Source: Rugamonas sp. A1-17
GTDB taxonomy: Bacteria > Pseudomonadota > Gammaproteobacteria > Burkholderiales > Burkholderiaceae_D
Reading direction: 5' to 3'
Assembly: GCA_025548565.1 (NCBI GenBank)
Contig: JAJLPB010000005.1
Coordinates: 357,035-421,034 of the forward strand
Length of the DNA: 64,000 nt
Made by a program: the position numbers and the translations under genes. Of the stretch, positions 19,534 to 29,393 are shown piece after piece; the first letter of the stretch is position 1; every line of letters starts with the position of its first letter. The notes under the pieces were generated by a model. It saw only the letters and a list, made by a program, of their open reading frames with translations. It did not search any database and had not been told where the DNA came from.

Positions 19534-19603
19534 TCGCCATACTGGCCAGATTCAATATAGCACGTCAAACGAATAGCGAAAGCTAACTGATCTGCTTCAA
19601 AGT

Positions 19604-20332
19604 TCAGAGGCTGGCCAGGCTTTTGAACTGGGCGGCGCGGCGTCGGGAGACTTCGACTTCGATGTCGTCGCGCAGCAGCAGATTGAGGCCGCCGGCGTCG
19701 TTCGGCGTGACCTGGTCGACGTAGTCCAGGTTGACGATGTGGCGGCGGCTGGCGCGGAAGAAGCGTTGCGGGTCCAGCCGCTCTTCCAGCTGGTTCAGGG
19801 AGCGCAGCATCAGCGGTTTGTGCTGGTCGAAATAGACCCGCGTGTAATTGCCGTCCGATTCGAACAGCCGCACATCCTGCAAACCGACAAACCAGCATCG
19901 CTCGCCATCCTTGATGAACAGCTTCTTGGCCGCCGTCGGCGCCACGGCCGGAACCCCGGCCGCCGCATACGCCAGCGCGCGCCCATGACGCAGCGAACAG
20001 CGCTGCAACGCCGCCGCCATCCGCGCCGCCTGGATCGGTTTCTGCAGATAGTCCAGCGCATTGACTTCGAATGCCTGCAGCGCGTATTGGTCGAACGCTG
20101 TCGTGAAGATCACCTCCGGCGCCTCCTCCAGCGCTGCCAACATATCGAAGCCGCTACCGCCAGGCATCTGCACGTCGAGGAACACCAGGTCCGGCTTGAG
20201 CGCGTTGATTTGCTGGATGCCTTCGGCCGCGTTGACGGCCTCGCCGACGATTTCCACTTCAGGGTGCGCCGCCAGCATGCGGCGCAGTTCCGCGCGCGCC
20301 AGGCGCTCGTCGTCGATCAATAGTGCGCGCAT
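19604..20332 (-). CDS. LytR/AlgR-family response regulator (REC-LytTR)
   Basis: The 242-residue regulator has a receiver domain (LIDDE at the acidic pocket, phosphoacceptor Asp in VFLDVQMPG near residue 54, Lys in LQKPIQ near 103) and a C-terminal LytTR DNA-binding domain (ESDGNYTRVYF, FFRASRRHIVNLDYV). ATG 20332 overlaps the stop of the upstream kinase (ATGA), and the longer frame is discarded. It should be phosphorylated by that kinase. Targets are not evident, though the hydrolase upstream of the kinase on the same strand is a candidate. Confidence 0.93.
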   Translation of the reverse strand: MRALLIDDERLARAELRRMLAAHPEVEIVGEAVNAAEGIQQINALKPDLVFLDVQMPGGSGFDMLAALEEAPEVIFTTAFDQYALQAFEVNALDYLQKPIQAARMAAALQRCSLRHGRALAYAAAGVPAVAPTAAKKLFIKDGERCWFVGLQDVRLFESDGNYTRVYFDQHKPLMLRSLNQLEERLDPQRFFRASRRHIVNLDYVDQVTPNDAGGLNLLLRDDIEVEVSRRRAAQFKSLASL

Positions 20333-21372
20333 CAGGCGGCCTCCGGTAAAGTCATTGTGGCGCGCACCCAACCACTGTTTTCAGTCAGATCCAGGCTGGC
20401 ACTGGAACCCAATGCCAGCGCCAGGCGTTTACGGGTGTTCACCAAGCCCACCTTGGTGGAATTGGCGAACGGCAGAATCGCGCCAAGGTTGGCGATTTCG
20501 ATATGGATCCTGCCGTCGTCCATGCGTTGCGCGCGGATGCGGATCTCGCTGCCGGTGGCGCTGGCCTCGACACCGTACTTGACGGCGTTCTCCACCAGCG
20601 TCTGCAAGGCCATCGGCGGAATGCGCACCTGCTCCAGGCCCATGCCGATTTCCACACTGACGCGCATGCGTTCCTCGAAGCGGATTTTTTCAATCGCCAG
20701 ATAGGCCTGCACAGCTTCGATTTCCGCCGCCAGCGGCACGGTATCGTGCTGGCCCGATTGCAGCGCATAGCGCATCACGCTCGCCAGCTGGTCGATCATC
20801 AGGGCGGCCGAATCCCTGTCCTCATAAATCAGTGCGCGCACGCTGTTCATACTGTTGAAGAAAAAATGCGGATTGACCTGTGCCTGCAGGGCGCGCAGCT
20901 CGGCGTCCTTGGCGCTGATCTCCAGCCGCAGCGCCTCCTGTTCCAGGCGGTTGGCGCGGCGCAGCGACTGCACCGCCATGTAGAAGATATTCCACACCAA
21001 ATAGACGCCCCACCAGAACATCAGCGCGCCCGGCACCCAGGCCACGCCGTGCACTTCGCCGAAGGGCTTGATGACCAGGTAGCCGACCGTCTGCACGGCG
21101 GTATGAATGGCTCCCAATACCAGGATGGCGGCCATCATCGCCTTCCAGCTGACGCGCACACCGTTCTGGATCTGGCGCCTGAGTAGCCGGTGCCAGGTGT
21201 CGGAGATCAGCAGGCCGGCCACCACGCCCCACATGGAGATGCCCAGCATGCGCGGCGTGTGGCTGTCGCCCGGCGTCATGGCGATCAGCAGCACTGGCAG
21301 GAACATCCATCCTGCCAGCTGGAACAGCCAGTACCAGTTCAGGCGCGCGATGAGTGGACGGTCGTCGGTCAT
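20332..21372 (-). CDS. LytS-type sensor histidine kinase
   Basis: The 346-residue protein has four predicted membrane segments in the first 150 residues, a short coiled linker (RLEQEALRLEISAKDAELRALQ) and a His_kinase domain with the phosphoacceptor histidine in QVNPHFFFNSMNS near residue 181. The catalytic part shows LVENAVKYGV as N-box. No extracellular sensor domain is obvious, so the membrane segments probably sense the signal. Translation is coupled to the LytTR response regulator through a 1-base ATGA overlap. Confidence 0.92.
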   Translation of the reverse strand: MTDDRPLIARLNWYWLFQLAGWMFLPVLLIAMTPGDSHTPRMLGISMWGVVAGLLISDTWHRLLRRQIQNGVRVSWKAMMAAILVLGAIHTAVQTVGYLVIKPFGEVHGVAWVPGALMFWWGVYLVWNIFYMAVQSLRRANRLEQEALRLEISAKDAELRALQAQVNPHFFFNSMNSVRALIYEDRDSAALMIDQLASVMRYALQSGQHDTVPLAAEIEAVQAYLAIEKIRFEERMRVSVEIGMGLEQVRIPPMALQTLVENAVKYGVEASATGSEIRIRAQRMDDGRIHIEIANLGAILPFANSTKVGLVNTRKRLALALGSSASLDLTENSGWVRATMTLPEAA

Positions 21373-21379
21373 GATGGAA

Positions 21380-22258
21380 TCACTTCAAAAAGTTATCGAT
21401 GCGATCATACATCCAAGCCGGATCGTCGTACATGATGAAATGGCGGGCGTTGTCGGCCAGTTCCACTTTGACGTTGGGCAGTTGCTGGTACTGGCTCTTG
21501 TACATCTGCTCGAACATCGGCTTGCTGCCATAATCCTTGTAGGCGATCCAGGAGCCCAGCACCAGCGTGGGCGCCTTGATGCGGCTAACTTCAGGGCGCA
21601 TATCCTCGCTCATCATCTCGACCATCGCGTTGGTGACGGTCGCCGGGTCGGATTGCTTGCCCCAGGCGGCGGCGCGGTCGATGTCTTCCTGCTTGGTGAT
21701 CATGGAATGCAGGGTTTTCATCTGGTTGGCGCGTTTGGTTTCCGCGTCCATGGACTCCATGCGGGTCCGCAGGCCGGCCGCCATTTCCTTCATCTGCGCG
21801 CCGGTAATGCTGGGCATCTGGACCGCGGCCAGCGCTGGCAAGGTGTCGACGATGACCAGGCGGCCCACTTGGTCCGGGTGGTCGGCTGCCAGCTTCATGC
21901 CGACGAAGCCGCCCAAACTATGGCCGATGATGATGGGGTGGTCGAATTTATTGGCCGCGATGTAGTCGCTCAGTTGCTGTTCCACAGCCGGCAGCAGCGG
22001 GCCTTCGATGGCGGGCACGCCGGCAAATCCGGCCAGGGTGACGACGTGGCACTGGCGGCTGCCGCAGTAGTGGGCGACGGTGCCGTCCCACACTTCGCCG
22101 GACGATGCCAGGCCGGGGATCAGGATCACGGGCGCACCTTGGCCGGTGACCTGCACCTTGAAGGCCGGATGCGAGGGCGCGGCGGAAGCGCCGGCGGAGT
22201 AGGCCAGCGCCAGGCTGGCGGCAATGGTGGCGATACGTTTGATGAACGAGCGTGGCAT
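21380..22258 (-). CDS. Secreted alpha/beta hydrolase
   Basis: The 292-residue protein has a signal peptide (residues 1-27, ending GASAA) and an alpha/beta hydrolase fold. The oxyanion region is VILIPGLASSGEVWDG, the nucleophile elbow GHSLGG lies near residue 116 and the catalytic histidine is likely in NARHFIMYDDP near 273; the acidic residue is probably an Asp near LVLGSW. It is a probable periplasmic esterase or lipase-like enzyme of unknown substrate. It ends 7 bases before the LytS kinase gene on the same strand, so it may lead that operon. Confidence 0.87.
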   Translation of the reverse strand: MPRSFIKRIATIAASLALAYSAGASAAPSHPAFKVQVTGQGAPVILIPGLASSGEVWDGTVAHYCGSRQCHVVTLAGFAGVPAIEGPLLPAVEQQLSDYIAANKFDHPIIIGHSLGGFVGMKLAADHPDQVGRLVIVDTLPALAAVQMPSITGAQMKEMAAGLRTRMESMDAETKRANQMKTLHSMITKQEDIDRAAAWGKQSDPATVTNAMVEMMSEDMRPEVSRIKAPTLVLGSWIAYKDYGSKPMFEQMYKSQYQQLPNVKVELADNARHFIMYDDPAWMYDRIDNFLK

Positions 22259-22365
22259 GCTGACCTCCGTTGTTGTGATTAAGTGAGGCCATGCTATCGA
22301 ACCGCCATCGCGCCGGCGACGGCTACTGGATGAGCGGTTTTTTTAAAAGGATGAACGGTATCCGC

Positions 22366-22821
22366 CTAGCGCCGCCTGCGGCGCTCACGCAGCGGCAGGA
22401 CGAACCAGAGCGTCAGCAGCAGCGCCAGCGACAGCACGGCGGCGGCGGTGCCGGTCGCCGCCGAGCCGGAAATCACATAGCAGACCACGAACATGTCCAG
22501 CGCCAGCCCCACCGCCAGTGGGAACAGCGCGGCGCAGATCATGCGCGAGGAGAGTTTGACGATCGATTCCGACACGCGCTGAGGCGATACGATGCGGTGC
22601 CAGGCGGCCGGCGTCATGATGAGGGCGATCGCGATCACCACCGTCGCCAGCGCCAGCAGGTGGACGGCCTGCACGGCGGCGGGCAGGTCGTCGAAGCGTT
22701 GGTTGAAGACGGCGACGGTCTGGAAACCGAACAATGCCTGTATGCCGGGCAGCACCATGCGCGCCTCCTCGATGATGTTGCGTAGTTGTTCCTTCAGCGA
22801 GTTGGGTTCCGGCGTCGTCAT
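22366..22821 (-). CDS. DUF6328 family membrane protein
   Basis: The 151-residue protein begins with a helical stretch of the DUF6328 type (LRNIIEEARMVLPGIQALFGFQ). Four membrane segments follow (around 45-70, 90-110 and two between 112 and 145), and it ends in a run of arginines on the cytoplasmic side. The function of this family is not known. The gene stands between the hydrolase and prpR without an obvious operon partner. Confidence 0.75.
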   Translation of the reverse strand: MTTPEPNSLKEQLRNIIEEARMVLPGIQALFGFQTVAVFNQRFDDLPAAVQAVHLLALATVVIAIALIMTPAAWHRIVSPQRVSESIVKLSSRMICAALFPLAVGLALDMFVVCYVISGSAATGTAAAVLSLALLLTLWFVLPLRERRRRR

Positions 22822-22872
22822 GCCCGGATTCTAGCGCCGGACATCCTGCGCCGGCGCACGGCTACGCAGGCG

Positions 22873-24588
22873 CTATTCGCCAGCCTCGGCGCGCAGCTTG
22901 CGCCAGAGTGTGGTGCGGCTGATGCCGAGATAGTCGGCGGCCGCGTCGCGCCTGCCACCAAAGCGGGCCAGTACGTCCGACGCGCTTTCGGCGGACCGGC
23001 GGGCAGCCGGTAAGGTGTGCGGCAGAGCGGACGACGGGATGGCCGGCAGGGGGCCGGCGGCGGTATCGGCGGCGAATGCGGCTGCGGATCCAGTAGCGAA
23101 ACCGGCGGCGAACTGCGGGGCCGCTTGCCTGCCCAGCTCCGGCGCCACGCTGAGGACGAAGGCGGGCGTCAATGCCTGCAGCGGCTCGGCGGCGAGGAAC
23201 AGCGCCAGGCGCTCGGTCAGGTTGCGCAGCTCGCGCACATTGCCCGGCCAGTCGTAGTGCTGCAGCAGCGGCGCGCAAGCCGCCATCTCCGCGTGCAGGT
23301 TGGGATGCGGCCGCGCGCCCAGCGACGCCAGCGCATTCTTCAGCGACCATTCGGCCAGTGTCATCACGTCCTCCAGCCGCGCGCGCAGCGGCGGTATCGT
23401 CAGGCGCAGCACCGCCAGCCGGTAGAAAAGGTCGGCGCGGAAGCGGCCTTCGCGTACGCGCTGTTCCAAGTCGCAGTGCGTGGCGCTGATGATGCGCACG
23501 TTGACGGCGATAGGCCGCGTGCCGCCCACGCGCACCACTTCCCGTTCCTCCAGCACGCGCAGCAAACGGGTTTGCAGCGTCAACGGCATCTCGCCTATCT
23601 CGTCGAGGAACAGGGTGCCGCGATTGGCCGCCTCGAACAGGCCAGCGTGGCCGCCGCGCCGCGCGCCGGTGAAAGCGCCTTCCTCGTGACCGAATAGTTC
23701 GGACTCCAGCAGCGATTCCGCGATGGCGCCGCAATTGACGGCGACGAAGGGCCGGTTCTGGCCCAGCGTGCGCGGGCTCTCGCGGTGGATGGCCTGCGCT
23801 ACCAGTTCCTTGCCGCAGCCGGTTTCCGCCTGTATCAGCACCGTGGCCGGGGATTTCGCATACAGCACCACCGACTGCCGCAGCGCCTCCATCGCGGCCG
23901 AGTCGCCACGCAGATCGTTGATGCCATGCTTGGCGCGCAGCGTGTCCGCCACCACGGCGCCGCGCGTGCGGCTGCGGTTAGCTTCGAGTTGCGTCAGCCG
24001 CGCCATTTCCAGCGCGTCGTCGAAAGCGTGGCGGATCGAGGCGGCCGAGTAGACGAATACGCCGGTCAGTCCCGCTTCCTCGGCGAGGTCGGTGATCAGG
24101 CCTGCGCCGACGATGGCCTTGATGCCGGCCGCCTTCAGGTCGTTGATCTGCGCGCGCGCGTCCTCCTCGGTTGCGTAGGTACGCTGCTCGACATCGAAGC
24201 CGAAGGTGTTGGCGAATTCGGCCAGCTCCGGCAAGCGGTCCTGATAGGTGACGATGCCGATGCGGTCCGACACGCGGCGTGCCCGCGCCAATGCCTGCAT
24301 CACATCGAAGCCGCTGAATTTGGCGATCACCACCGGCACCGACAGCCGGCCCTTCAGATAGGCGGCGTTGGAGCCGGCGGCGATGACGGCGTCGCAACGC
24401 TCGGTGGCCATGCGCTCGCGGATGTGGCGCGCCGCCTCGTCGAAGCCCAGGTTGATCGGTTCGATCGTGGCCAGGTCGTCGTATTCCAGCGTGATATCGC
24501 GGAACAGGTCGTACAGGCGCGAGACGGAAACCGTCCAGATCACCGGTTTGTCGTTGGCGTCGAAGGGCAGGGGCGTGGAATGGCGCAT
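22873..24588 (-). CDS. prpR: Propionate catabolism regulator PrpR (sigma-54 activator)
   Basis: The 571-residue activator has an N-terminal PrpR_N sensor domain (residues about 20-200), thought to bind 2-methylcitrate, and a central AAA+ sigma-54 interaction domain. The latter shows Walker A ETGCGKE near 250 and an intact GAFTGA loop near 300, with FLDEIGEMP as Walker B. The C-terminal Fis-type helix-turn-helix ([15 protein letters not shown]) lies near 550. It is divergent from prpBC-acnD-prpF-prpE, and a sigma-54 promoter lies in front of that operon. A TGTTTCAA half-site overlaps its own start codon, suggesting autoregulation. Confidence 0.95.
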   Translation of the reverse strand: MRHSTPLPFDANDKPVIWTVSVSRLYDLFRDITLEYDDLATIEPINLGFDEAARHIRERMATERCDAVIAAGSNAAYLKGRLSVPVVIAKFSGFDVMQALARARRVSDRIGIVTYQDRLPELAEFANTFGFDVEQRTYATEEDARAQINDLKAAGIKAIVGAGLITDLAEEAGLTGVFVYSAASIRHAFDDALEMARLTQLEANRSRTRGAVVADTLRAKHGINDLRGDSAAMEALRQSVVLYAKSPATVLIQAETGCGKELVAQAIHRESPRTLGQNRPFVAVNCGAIAESLLESELFGHEEGAFTGARRGGHAGLFEAANRGTLFLDEIGEMPLTLQTRLLRVLEEREVVRVGGTRPIAVNVRIISATHCDLEQRVREGRFRADLFYRLAVLRLTIPPLRARLEDVMTLAEWSLKNALASLGARPHPNLHAEMAACAPLLQHYDWPGNVRELRNLTERLALFLAAEPLQALTPAFVLSVAPELGRQAAPQFAAGFATGSAAAFAADTAAGPLPAIPSSALPHTLPAARRSAESASDVLARFGGRRDAAADYLGISRTTLWRKLRAEAGE

Positions 24589-24632
24589 GTTTCAATTGTA
24601 GTTCATCTGTTTCGATGTTTCAAATTGAAACA
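24588..24632. promoter_or_regulatory. Putative PrpR operator cluster (TGTTTCAA half-sites)
   Basis: A perfect 17-bp dyad TGTTTCAAATTGAAACA lies at 24616-24632. A direct TGTTTCGA half-site precedes it exactly at 24608-24615. Another TGTTTCAA begins at 24588 on the first base of the prpR start codon. Lying about 55-100 bases upstream of the sigma-54 promoter, they are well placed as enhancer sites for PrpR. Confidence 0.7.
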
Positions 24633-24684
24633 CGTGTGCAACACCGCTATTTCGTAAGTCTTTGATTTATATGGTCTGACTATC

Positions 24685-24700
24685 TGGCACGCCGCTTGCA
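24685..24700 (+). promoter_or_regulatory. Sigma-54 promoter of the prp operon
   Basis: TGGCACGCCGCTTGCA matches the -24/-12 consensus TGGCAC-N5-TTGCA exactly, with GG at 24686 and GC at 24698. Transcription should start near 24710, about 30 bases before the prpB ATG. The divergent gene encodes a GAFTGA-type sigma-54 activator, which fits. Confidence 0.93.
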
Positions 24701-24741
24701 AAGCATAGCCCAACTTCACTGCAACATTGAAAGGTCAGAAC

Positions 24742-25629
24742 ATGAGTCAATACTCCGCAGGCGCCGCGTTCCGCAAAGCCGTCCAGGAAGAGTCCCCATT
24801 GCAGGTGGTCGGCGCGATCAACGCCAACCACGCCCTGCTGGCCAAGCGCGCCGGTTTCAAGGCGATCTACCTGTCGGGTGGCGGTGTGGCGGCGGGTTCG
24901 CTCGGCCTGCCCGACCTGGGCATCTCCAACCTGGACGACGTGCTGACCGACGTGCGCCGCATTACCGACGTGTGCGACCTGCCGCTGCTGGTCGACGTCG
25001 ACACCGGCTTCGGCGCCTCCGCCTTCAACGTGGCGCGTACCGTCAAGTCGATGATCAAGTTCGGCGCCGCCGCCATGCACATCGAAGACCAGGTCGGCGC
25101 CAAGCGCTGCGGCCACCGTCCGGGCAAGGAGATCGTCACCAAGCAGGAGATGGTCGACCGCATCGCCGCCGCCGTCGATGCGCGCACCGATGAGAACTTC
25201 GTCATCATGGCCCGCACCGACGCGCTGGCCGTCGAAGGCCTGGACGCCGCCATCGAGCGCGCAGTCGCCTGCGTCGAAGCCGGCGCGGACATGATCTTCC
25301 CGGAAGCGATGATCAGTCTCGATATGTACAAAAAATTCGCAGCCGCCGTCAAAGTGCCGGTGCTGGCCAACATCACCGAATTCGGCTCGACGCCATTGTT
25401 CACCGTGGACGAATTGCGCGGCGCCGACGTGGGCCTGGTGCTGTATCCGCTGTCCGCCTTCCGCGCCATGAACAAGGCCGCGGAAAACGTCTACGGCGCG
25501 ATCCGCCGCGACGGCACCCAGCAGAACGTGGTCGACACCATGCAAACCCGCGCCGAGCTGTATGAACGCATCAACTATCACAGCTTCGAGCAGAAGCTGG
25601 ATGCACTGTTCGCCGCACAGAAAAAATAA
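24742..25629 (+). CDS. prpB: 2-methylisocitrate lyase
   Basis: The 295-residue enzyme cleaves 2-methylisocitrate into pyruvate and succinate, the last step of the methylcitrate cycle. It belongs to the isocitrate lyase/PEP mutase superfamily: DVDTGFG, the catalytic-cysteine motif KRCGHRPGK and a following helix of the family type. ATG 24742 gives the usual [11 protein letters not shown] start; a TTG five codons upstream is discarded. It is first in prpB-prpC-acnD-prpF-prpE and is driven by the sigma-54 promoter at 24685. Confidence 0.97.
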   Translation: MSQYSAGAAFRKAVQEESPLQVVGAINANHALLAKRAGFKAIYLSGGGVAAGSLGLPDLGISNLDDVLTDVRRITDVCDLPLLVDVDTGFGASAFNVARTVKSMIKFGAAAMHIEDQVGAKRCGHRPGKEIVTKQEMVDRIAAAVDARTDENFVIMARTDALAVEGLDAAIERAVACVEAGADMIFPEAMISLDMYKKFAAAVKVPVLANITEFGSTPLFTVDELRGADVGLVLYPLSAFRAMNKAAENVYGAIRRDGTQQNVVDTMQTRAELYERINYHSFEQKLDALFAAQKK

Positions 25630-25650
25630 TCGATTCGAGGAGACCCTGAA

Positions 25651-26796
25651 ATGACCGAAGCCACCTTCAAACCAAAAAAATCCGTCGCCCTGTCCGGCGT
25701 CACCGCAGGTAACACCGCACTGTGCTCCGTCGGCAAAACCGGCAACGACCTGCACTACCGCGGCTACGACATCCTCGACGTCGCCAACACCTGCGAGTTC
25801 GAAGAAATCGCCTACCTGCTGGTCCACGGCAAACTGCCGACCAGCGCCGAACTGAAAGGCTACAAAGCCAAACTGCGCTCGCTGCGCGGCTTGCCGGCAT
25901 CGCTGAAAGCCGCGCTGGAAGCACTGCCCGCGTCGGCCCATCCGATGGACGTGATGCGCACCGGCGTCTCGGTCCTGGGCTGCACGCTGCCGGAAAAGGA
26001 CGATCACAACGTGCCGGGCGCGCGCGACATCGCCGACCGCCTGATGGCTTCCTTTGGCTCGATGCTGCTGTACTGGTACCACTTCAGCCACAATGGCAAA
26101 CGCATCGACGTGGAGACCGACGACGACTCCATCGGCGGCCACTTCTTGCACCTGCTGCACGGCGAGAAGCCTTCCGACAGCTGGGTGCAGGCGATGCACA
26201 CCTCGCTGATCCTGTACGCGGAACACGAGTTCAACGCCTCCACCTTCACCAGCCGCGTCATCGCCGGCACGGGTTCGGACATCCACTCCGCCATCACCGG
26301 TGCGATCGGCGCGCTGCGCGGCCCTAAACACGGCGGCGCCAACGAATTCGCTTTTGAGATCCAGAAGCGCTACGAAAACGCCGACGAAGCCGAAGCGGAC
26401 ATCCGCAGCCGCGTCGCCAACAAGGAAGTGGTGATCGGTTTCGGGCATCCGGTGTACACCATCTCCGATCCGCGCAACGTCGTCATCAAGGAAGTGGCGC
26501 GCAAGCTGTCGCAGGAAGCCGGCTCGATGAAGATGTTCGACATCGCTGAACGCCTGGAAACCGTCATGTGGGACATCAAGAAGATGTTCCCGAACCTGGA
26601 CTGGTTTTCGGCCGTGTCGTATCACATGATGGGCGTGCCGACCGCGATGTTCACGCCGTTGTTCGTCATCTCGCGCACGTCCGGCTGGGCCGCGCACATC
26701 ATCGAGCAGCGCATCGACAACAAGATCATTCGTCCAAGCGCGAACTACGTCGGTCCTGAAGACCTGAAATTCGTGCCGATCAAGGACCGCAAATAA
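25651..26796 (+). CDS. prpC: 2-methylcitrate synthase
   Basis: The 381-residue protein condenses propionyl-CoA with oxaloacetate to 2-methylcitrate. Citrate synthase family signatures are visible: HHxxHxxxAxxx-type helices, [16 protein letters not shown] with the catalytic histidine, GFGHPVY and a terminal arginine-containing region. The short length and gene context favour methylcitrate over citrate synthase. A ribosome site GAGGAGA lies 9 bases before ATG 25651. The stop codon overlaps the acnD start by one base. Confidence 0.97.
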   Translation: MTEATFKPKKSVALSGVTAGNTALCSVGKTGNDLHYRGYDILDVANTCEFEEIAYLLVHGKLPTSAELKGYKAKLRSLRGLPASLKAALEALPASAHPMDVMRTGVSVLGCTLPEKDDHNVPGARDIADRLMASFGSMLLYWYHFSHNGKRIDVETDDDSIGGHFLHLLHGEKPSDSWVQAMHTSLILYAEHEFNASTFTSRVIAGTGSDIHSAITGAIGALRGPKHGGANEFAFEIQKRYENADEAEADIRSRVANKEVVIGFGHPVYTISDPRNVVIKEVARKLSQEAGSMKMFDIAERLETVMWDIKKMFPNLDWFSAVSYHMMGVPTAMFTPLFVISRTSGWAAHIIEQRIDNKIIRPSANYVGPEDLKFVPIKDRK

Positions 26797-29393
26797 TGAA
26801 CACCCAATTCCGCAAATCCCTGCCGGGCACCAAGCTCGATTACTTCGACGCGCGCGCCGCAGTCGACGCGATCCAGCCTGGCGCCTGGGCCAAGCTGCCA
26901 TACACCTCGCGTGTGCTGGCCGAGAACCTGGTGCGCCGTTGCGATCCTGCGACGCTCAACGCCTCGCTGTCGCAACTGATCGAGCGCAAGCGCGACCTGG
27001 ACTTCCCGTGGTTCCCAGCGCGCGTGGTATGCCACGACATCCTCGGCCAGACCGCGCTGGTCGACCTGGCCGGCCTGCGCGACGCCATCGCGCTGCAAGG
27101 CGGCGATCCCGCGCTGGTCAATCCGGTGGTGCCGACCCAGCTGGTGGTCGACCACTCGCTGGCCGTCGAATGCGGCGGCTTCGATCCCGACGCCTTCGAC
27201 AAGAACCGCGCCATCGAAGACCGCCGCAACGAAGACCGCTTCGATTTCATCAACTGGACCAAGAAGGCGTTCAAGAACGTCGACGTAATCCCGCCGGGTA
27301 ACGGCATCCTGCACCAGATTAACCTGGAGCGCATGTCGCCGGTGATCCAGTCCGTGGAAGGCGTGGCCTTCCCGGACACGCTGGTCGGCACCGATTCGCA
27401 CACGCCGATGGTCGACGCGCTGGGCGTGATCGCCATCGGCGTCGGCGGCCTGGAAGCGGAGAGCGTGATGCTGGGCCGCGCATCGTGGATGCGTCTGCCG
27501 GACATCATCGGCGTCGAACTGACGGGCAAGCCGCAGGCCGGCGTCACCGCCACCGACACCGTGCTGGCGCTGACCGAGTTCCTGCGCAAGCAGAAGGTCG
27601 TATCGTCCTACCTGGAGTTCTTCGGCGAGGGCGCATCGCACCTGACGCTGGGCGACCGCGCGACGATCTCCAACATGGCGCCGGAATACGGCTCCACCGC
27701 CGCGATGTTCTACATCGACGAGCAGACCATCAAATACCTCAAGCTGACCGGCCGCGATGATGAACTGGTCAAACTGGTGGAGACCTACGCGAAAGAGACC
27801 GGCCTGTGGGGCGAGGCGCTGAAGACCGCCGAGTACGAGCGCGTGCTGAAGTTCGACCTGTCGTCGGTGGTGCGTACCATCGCCGGCCCGTCGAACCCGC
27901 ACAACCGCGTGCCGACCTCCGAGCTGGCCGCGCGCGGCATCAGCGGAGTGGTGGAGAACGAGCCTGGTCTGATGCCGGACGGTGCGGTCATCATCGCCGC
28001 CATCACCAGCTGCACCAACACCAACAACCCGCGCAACATGATCGCCGCAGGCCTGCTGGCCCGCAACGCCAACGCGCGCGGCCTGACCCGCAAGCCTTGG
28101 GTGAAAAGCTCGCTGGCGCCGGGCTCCAAGACCGTGACGCTGTACCTGGAGGAAGCAGGCCTGATGCCGGAGTTGGAGCAGCTGGGCTTCGGCGTGGTCG
28201 CATATGCCTGCACCACCTGCAACGGCATGTCCGGTGCGCTCGATCCGGTGATCCAGAAGGAAGTCATCGACCGAGACCTATACGCCACCGCCGTCTTGTC
28301 GGGCAACCGCAATTTCGACGGCCGCATCCACCCATACGCCAAGCAGGCCTTCCTGGCTTCGCCGCCGCTGGTGGTGGCCTACGCCATCGCCGGTACGATC
28401 CGCTTCGACATCGAGAAGGATGTCCTGGGCATCGACGCCAACGGCCACCCGGTCACGCTGAAGGACATCTGGCCGACCGACGAGGAGATCGATGCGCTGG
28501 TCGCGTCCAGCGTCAAGCCGGCGCAATACAACAAGGTCTACATCCCGATGTTCGCCAAACAGGAAGACGATGGCGTGAAGGTGAAGCCGCTGTACGACTG
28601 GCGTCCGCAGACCACCTACATCCGCCGTCCTCCGTACTGGGAGGGCGCGCTGGCCGGTGCGCGTCCGCTGAAAGGCATGCTGCCGCTGGCGGTCCTGGGC
28701 GATAACATCACCACCGACCACCTGTCGCCATCGAACGCGATCATGTTGAACAGCGCGGCCGGCGAATACCTGGCGAAAATGGGCCTGCCGGAAGAGGACT
28801 TTAATTCCTACGCCACCCATCGCGGCGACCACCTGACCGCACAACGCGCCACCTTCGCCAATCCGACGCTGAAGAACGAAATGGTGCGCGATGCCGACGG
28901 CAAGGTCAAAGCCGGTTCGCTGGCCCGCGTGGAGCCGGAAGGCAAAGTCACCCGCATGTGGGAAGCCATCGAGACCTACATGGAACGCAAGCAGCCGCTG
29001 ATCGTGATCGCCGGCGCGGACTACGGCCAGGGCTCGTCGCGCGACTGGGCGGCCAAGGGCGTGCGGCTGGCGGGCGTGGAGGCTATCGTGGCCGAGGGCT
29101 TCGAGCGCATCCACCGCACCAACCTGGTCGGCATGGGCGTGCTGCCGCTGGAGTTCCAGCCTGGCGTGAACCGTTTGACGCTGGCGCTGGACGGCACCGA
29201 GAGCTACGACGTGATCGGCGAGCGCACCCCGCGTTCGACGCTGACGCTGGTGGTCAACCGCCGCAACGGCGAGCGCGTCGAAGTGCCGGTGATATGCCGC
29301 CTCGATACGGCGGAAGAAGTGTCGATCTATGAAGCGGGCGGCGTGCTGCAGCGCTTCGCCCAGGACTTCCTTGAATCCGCGAAGGCTGCATGA
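26796..29393 (+). CDS. acnD: 2-methylcitrate dehydratase, Fe-S dependent (AcnD)
   Basis: The 865-residue aconitase-type enzyme dehydrates 2-methylcitrate to 2-methylaconitate and replaces PrpD in this operon type. The [4Fe-4S] ligands are seen in SCTNTNNPRNM and ACTTCNGMSG. GADYGQGSSRDWAAKG near the C terminus is the substrate-binding swivel domain. AcnD makes a trans isomer and so requires PrpF, encoded immediately downstream with an ATGA overlap at 29390-29393. Confidence 0.97.
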   Translation: MNTQFRKSLPGTKLDYFDARAAVDAIQPGAWAKLPYTSRVLAENLVRRCDPATLNASLSQLIERKRDLDFPWFPARVVCHDILGQTALVDLAGLRDAIALQGGDPALVNPVVPTQLVVDHSLAVECGGFDPDAFDKNRAIEDRRNEDRFDFINWTKKAFKNVDVIPPGNGILHQINLERMSPVIQSVEGVAFPDTLVGTDSHTPMVDALGVIAIGVGGLEAESVMLGRASWMRLPDIIGVELTGKPQAGVTATDTVLALTEFLRKQKVVSSYLEFFGEGASHLTLGDRATISNMAPEYGSTAAMFYIDEQTIKYLKLTGRDDELVKLVETYAKETGLWGEALKTAEYERVLKFDLSSVVRTIAGPSNPHNRVPTSELAARGISGVVENEPGLMPDGAVIIAAITSCTNTNNPRNMIAAGLLARNANARGLTRKPWVKSSLAPGSKTVTLYLEEAGLMPELEQLGFGVVAYACTTCNGMSGALDPVIQKEVIDRDLYATAVLSGNRNFDGRIHPYAKQAFLASPPLVVAYAIAGTIRFDIEKDVLGIDANGHPVTLKDIWPTDEEIDALVASSVKPAQYNKVYIPMFAKQEDDGVKVKPLYDWRPQTTYIRRPPYWEGALAGARPLKGMLPLAVLGDNITTDHLSPSNAIMLNSAAGEYLAKMGLPEEDFNSYATHRGDHLTAQRATFANPTLKNEMVRDADGKVKAGSLARVEPEGKVTRMWEAIETYMERKQPLIVIAGADYGQGSSRDWAAKGVRLAGVEAIVAEGFERIHRTNLVGMGVLPLEFQPGVNRLTLALDGTESYDVIGERTPRSTLTLVVNRRNGERVEVPVICRLDTAEEVSIYEAGGVLQRFAQDFLESAKAA

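Noticed and set aside
26796..29393. Housekeeping aconitase AcnA
   Set aside because: Position between prpC and prpF and the coupled prpF point to AcnD.
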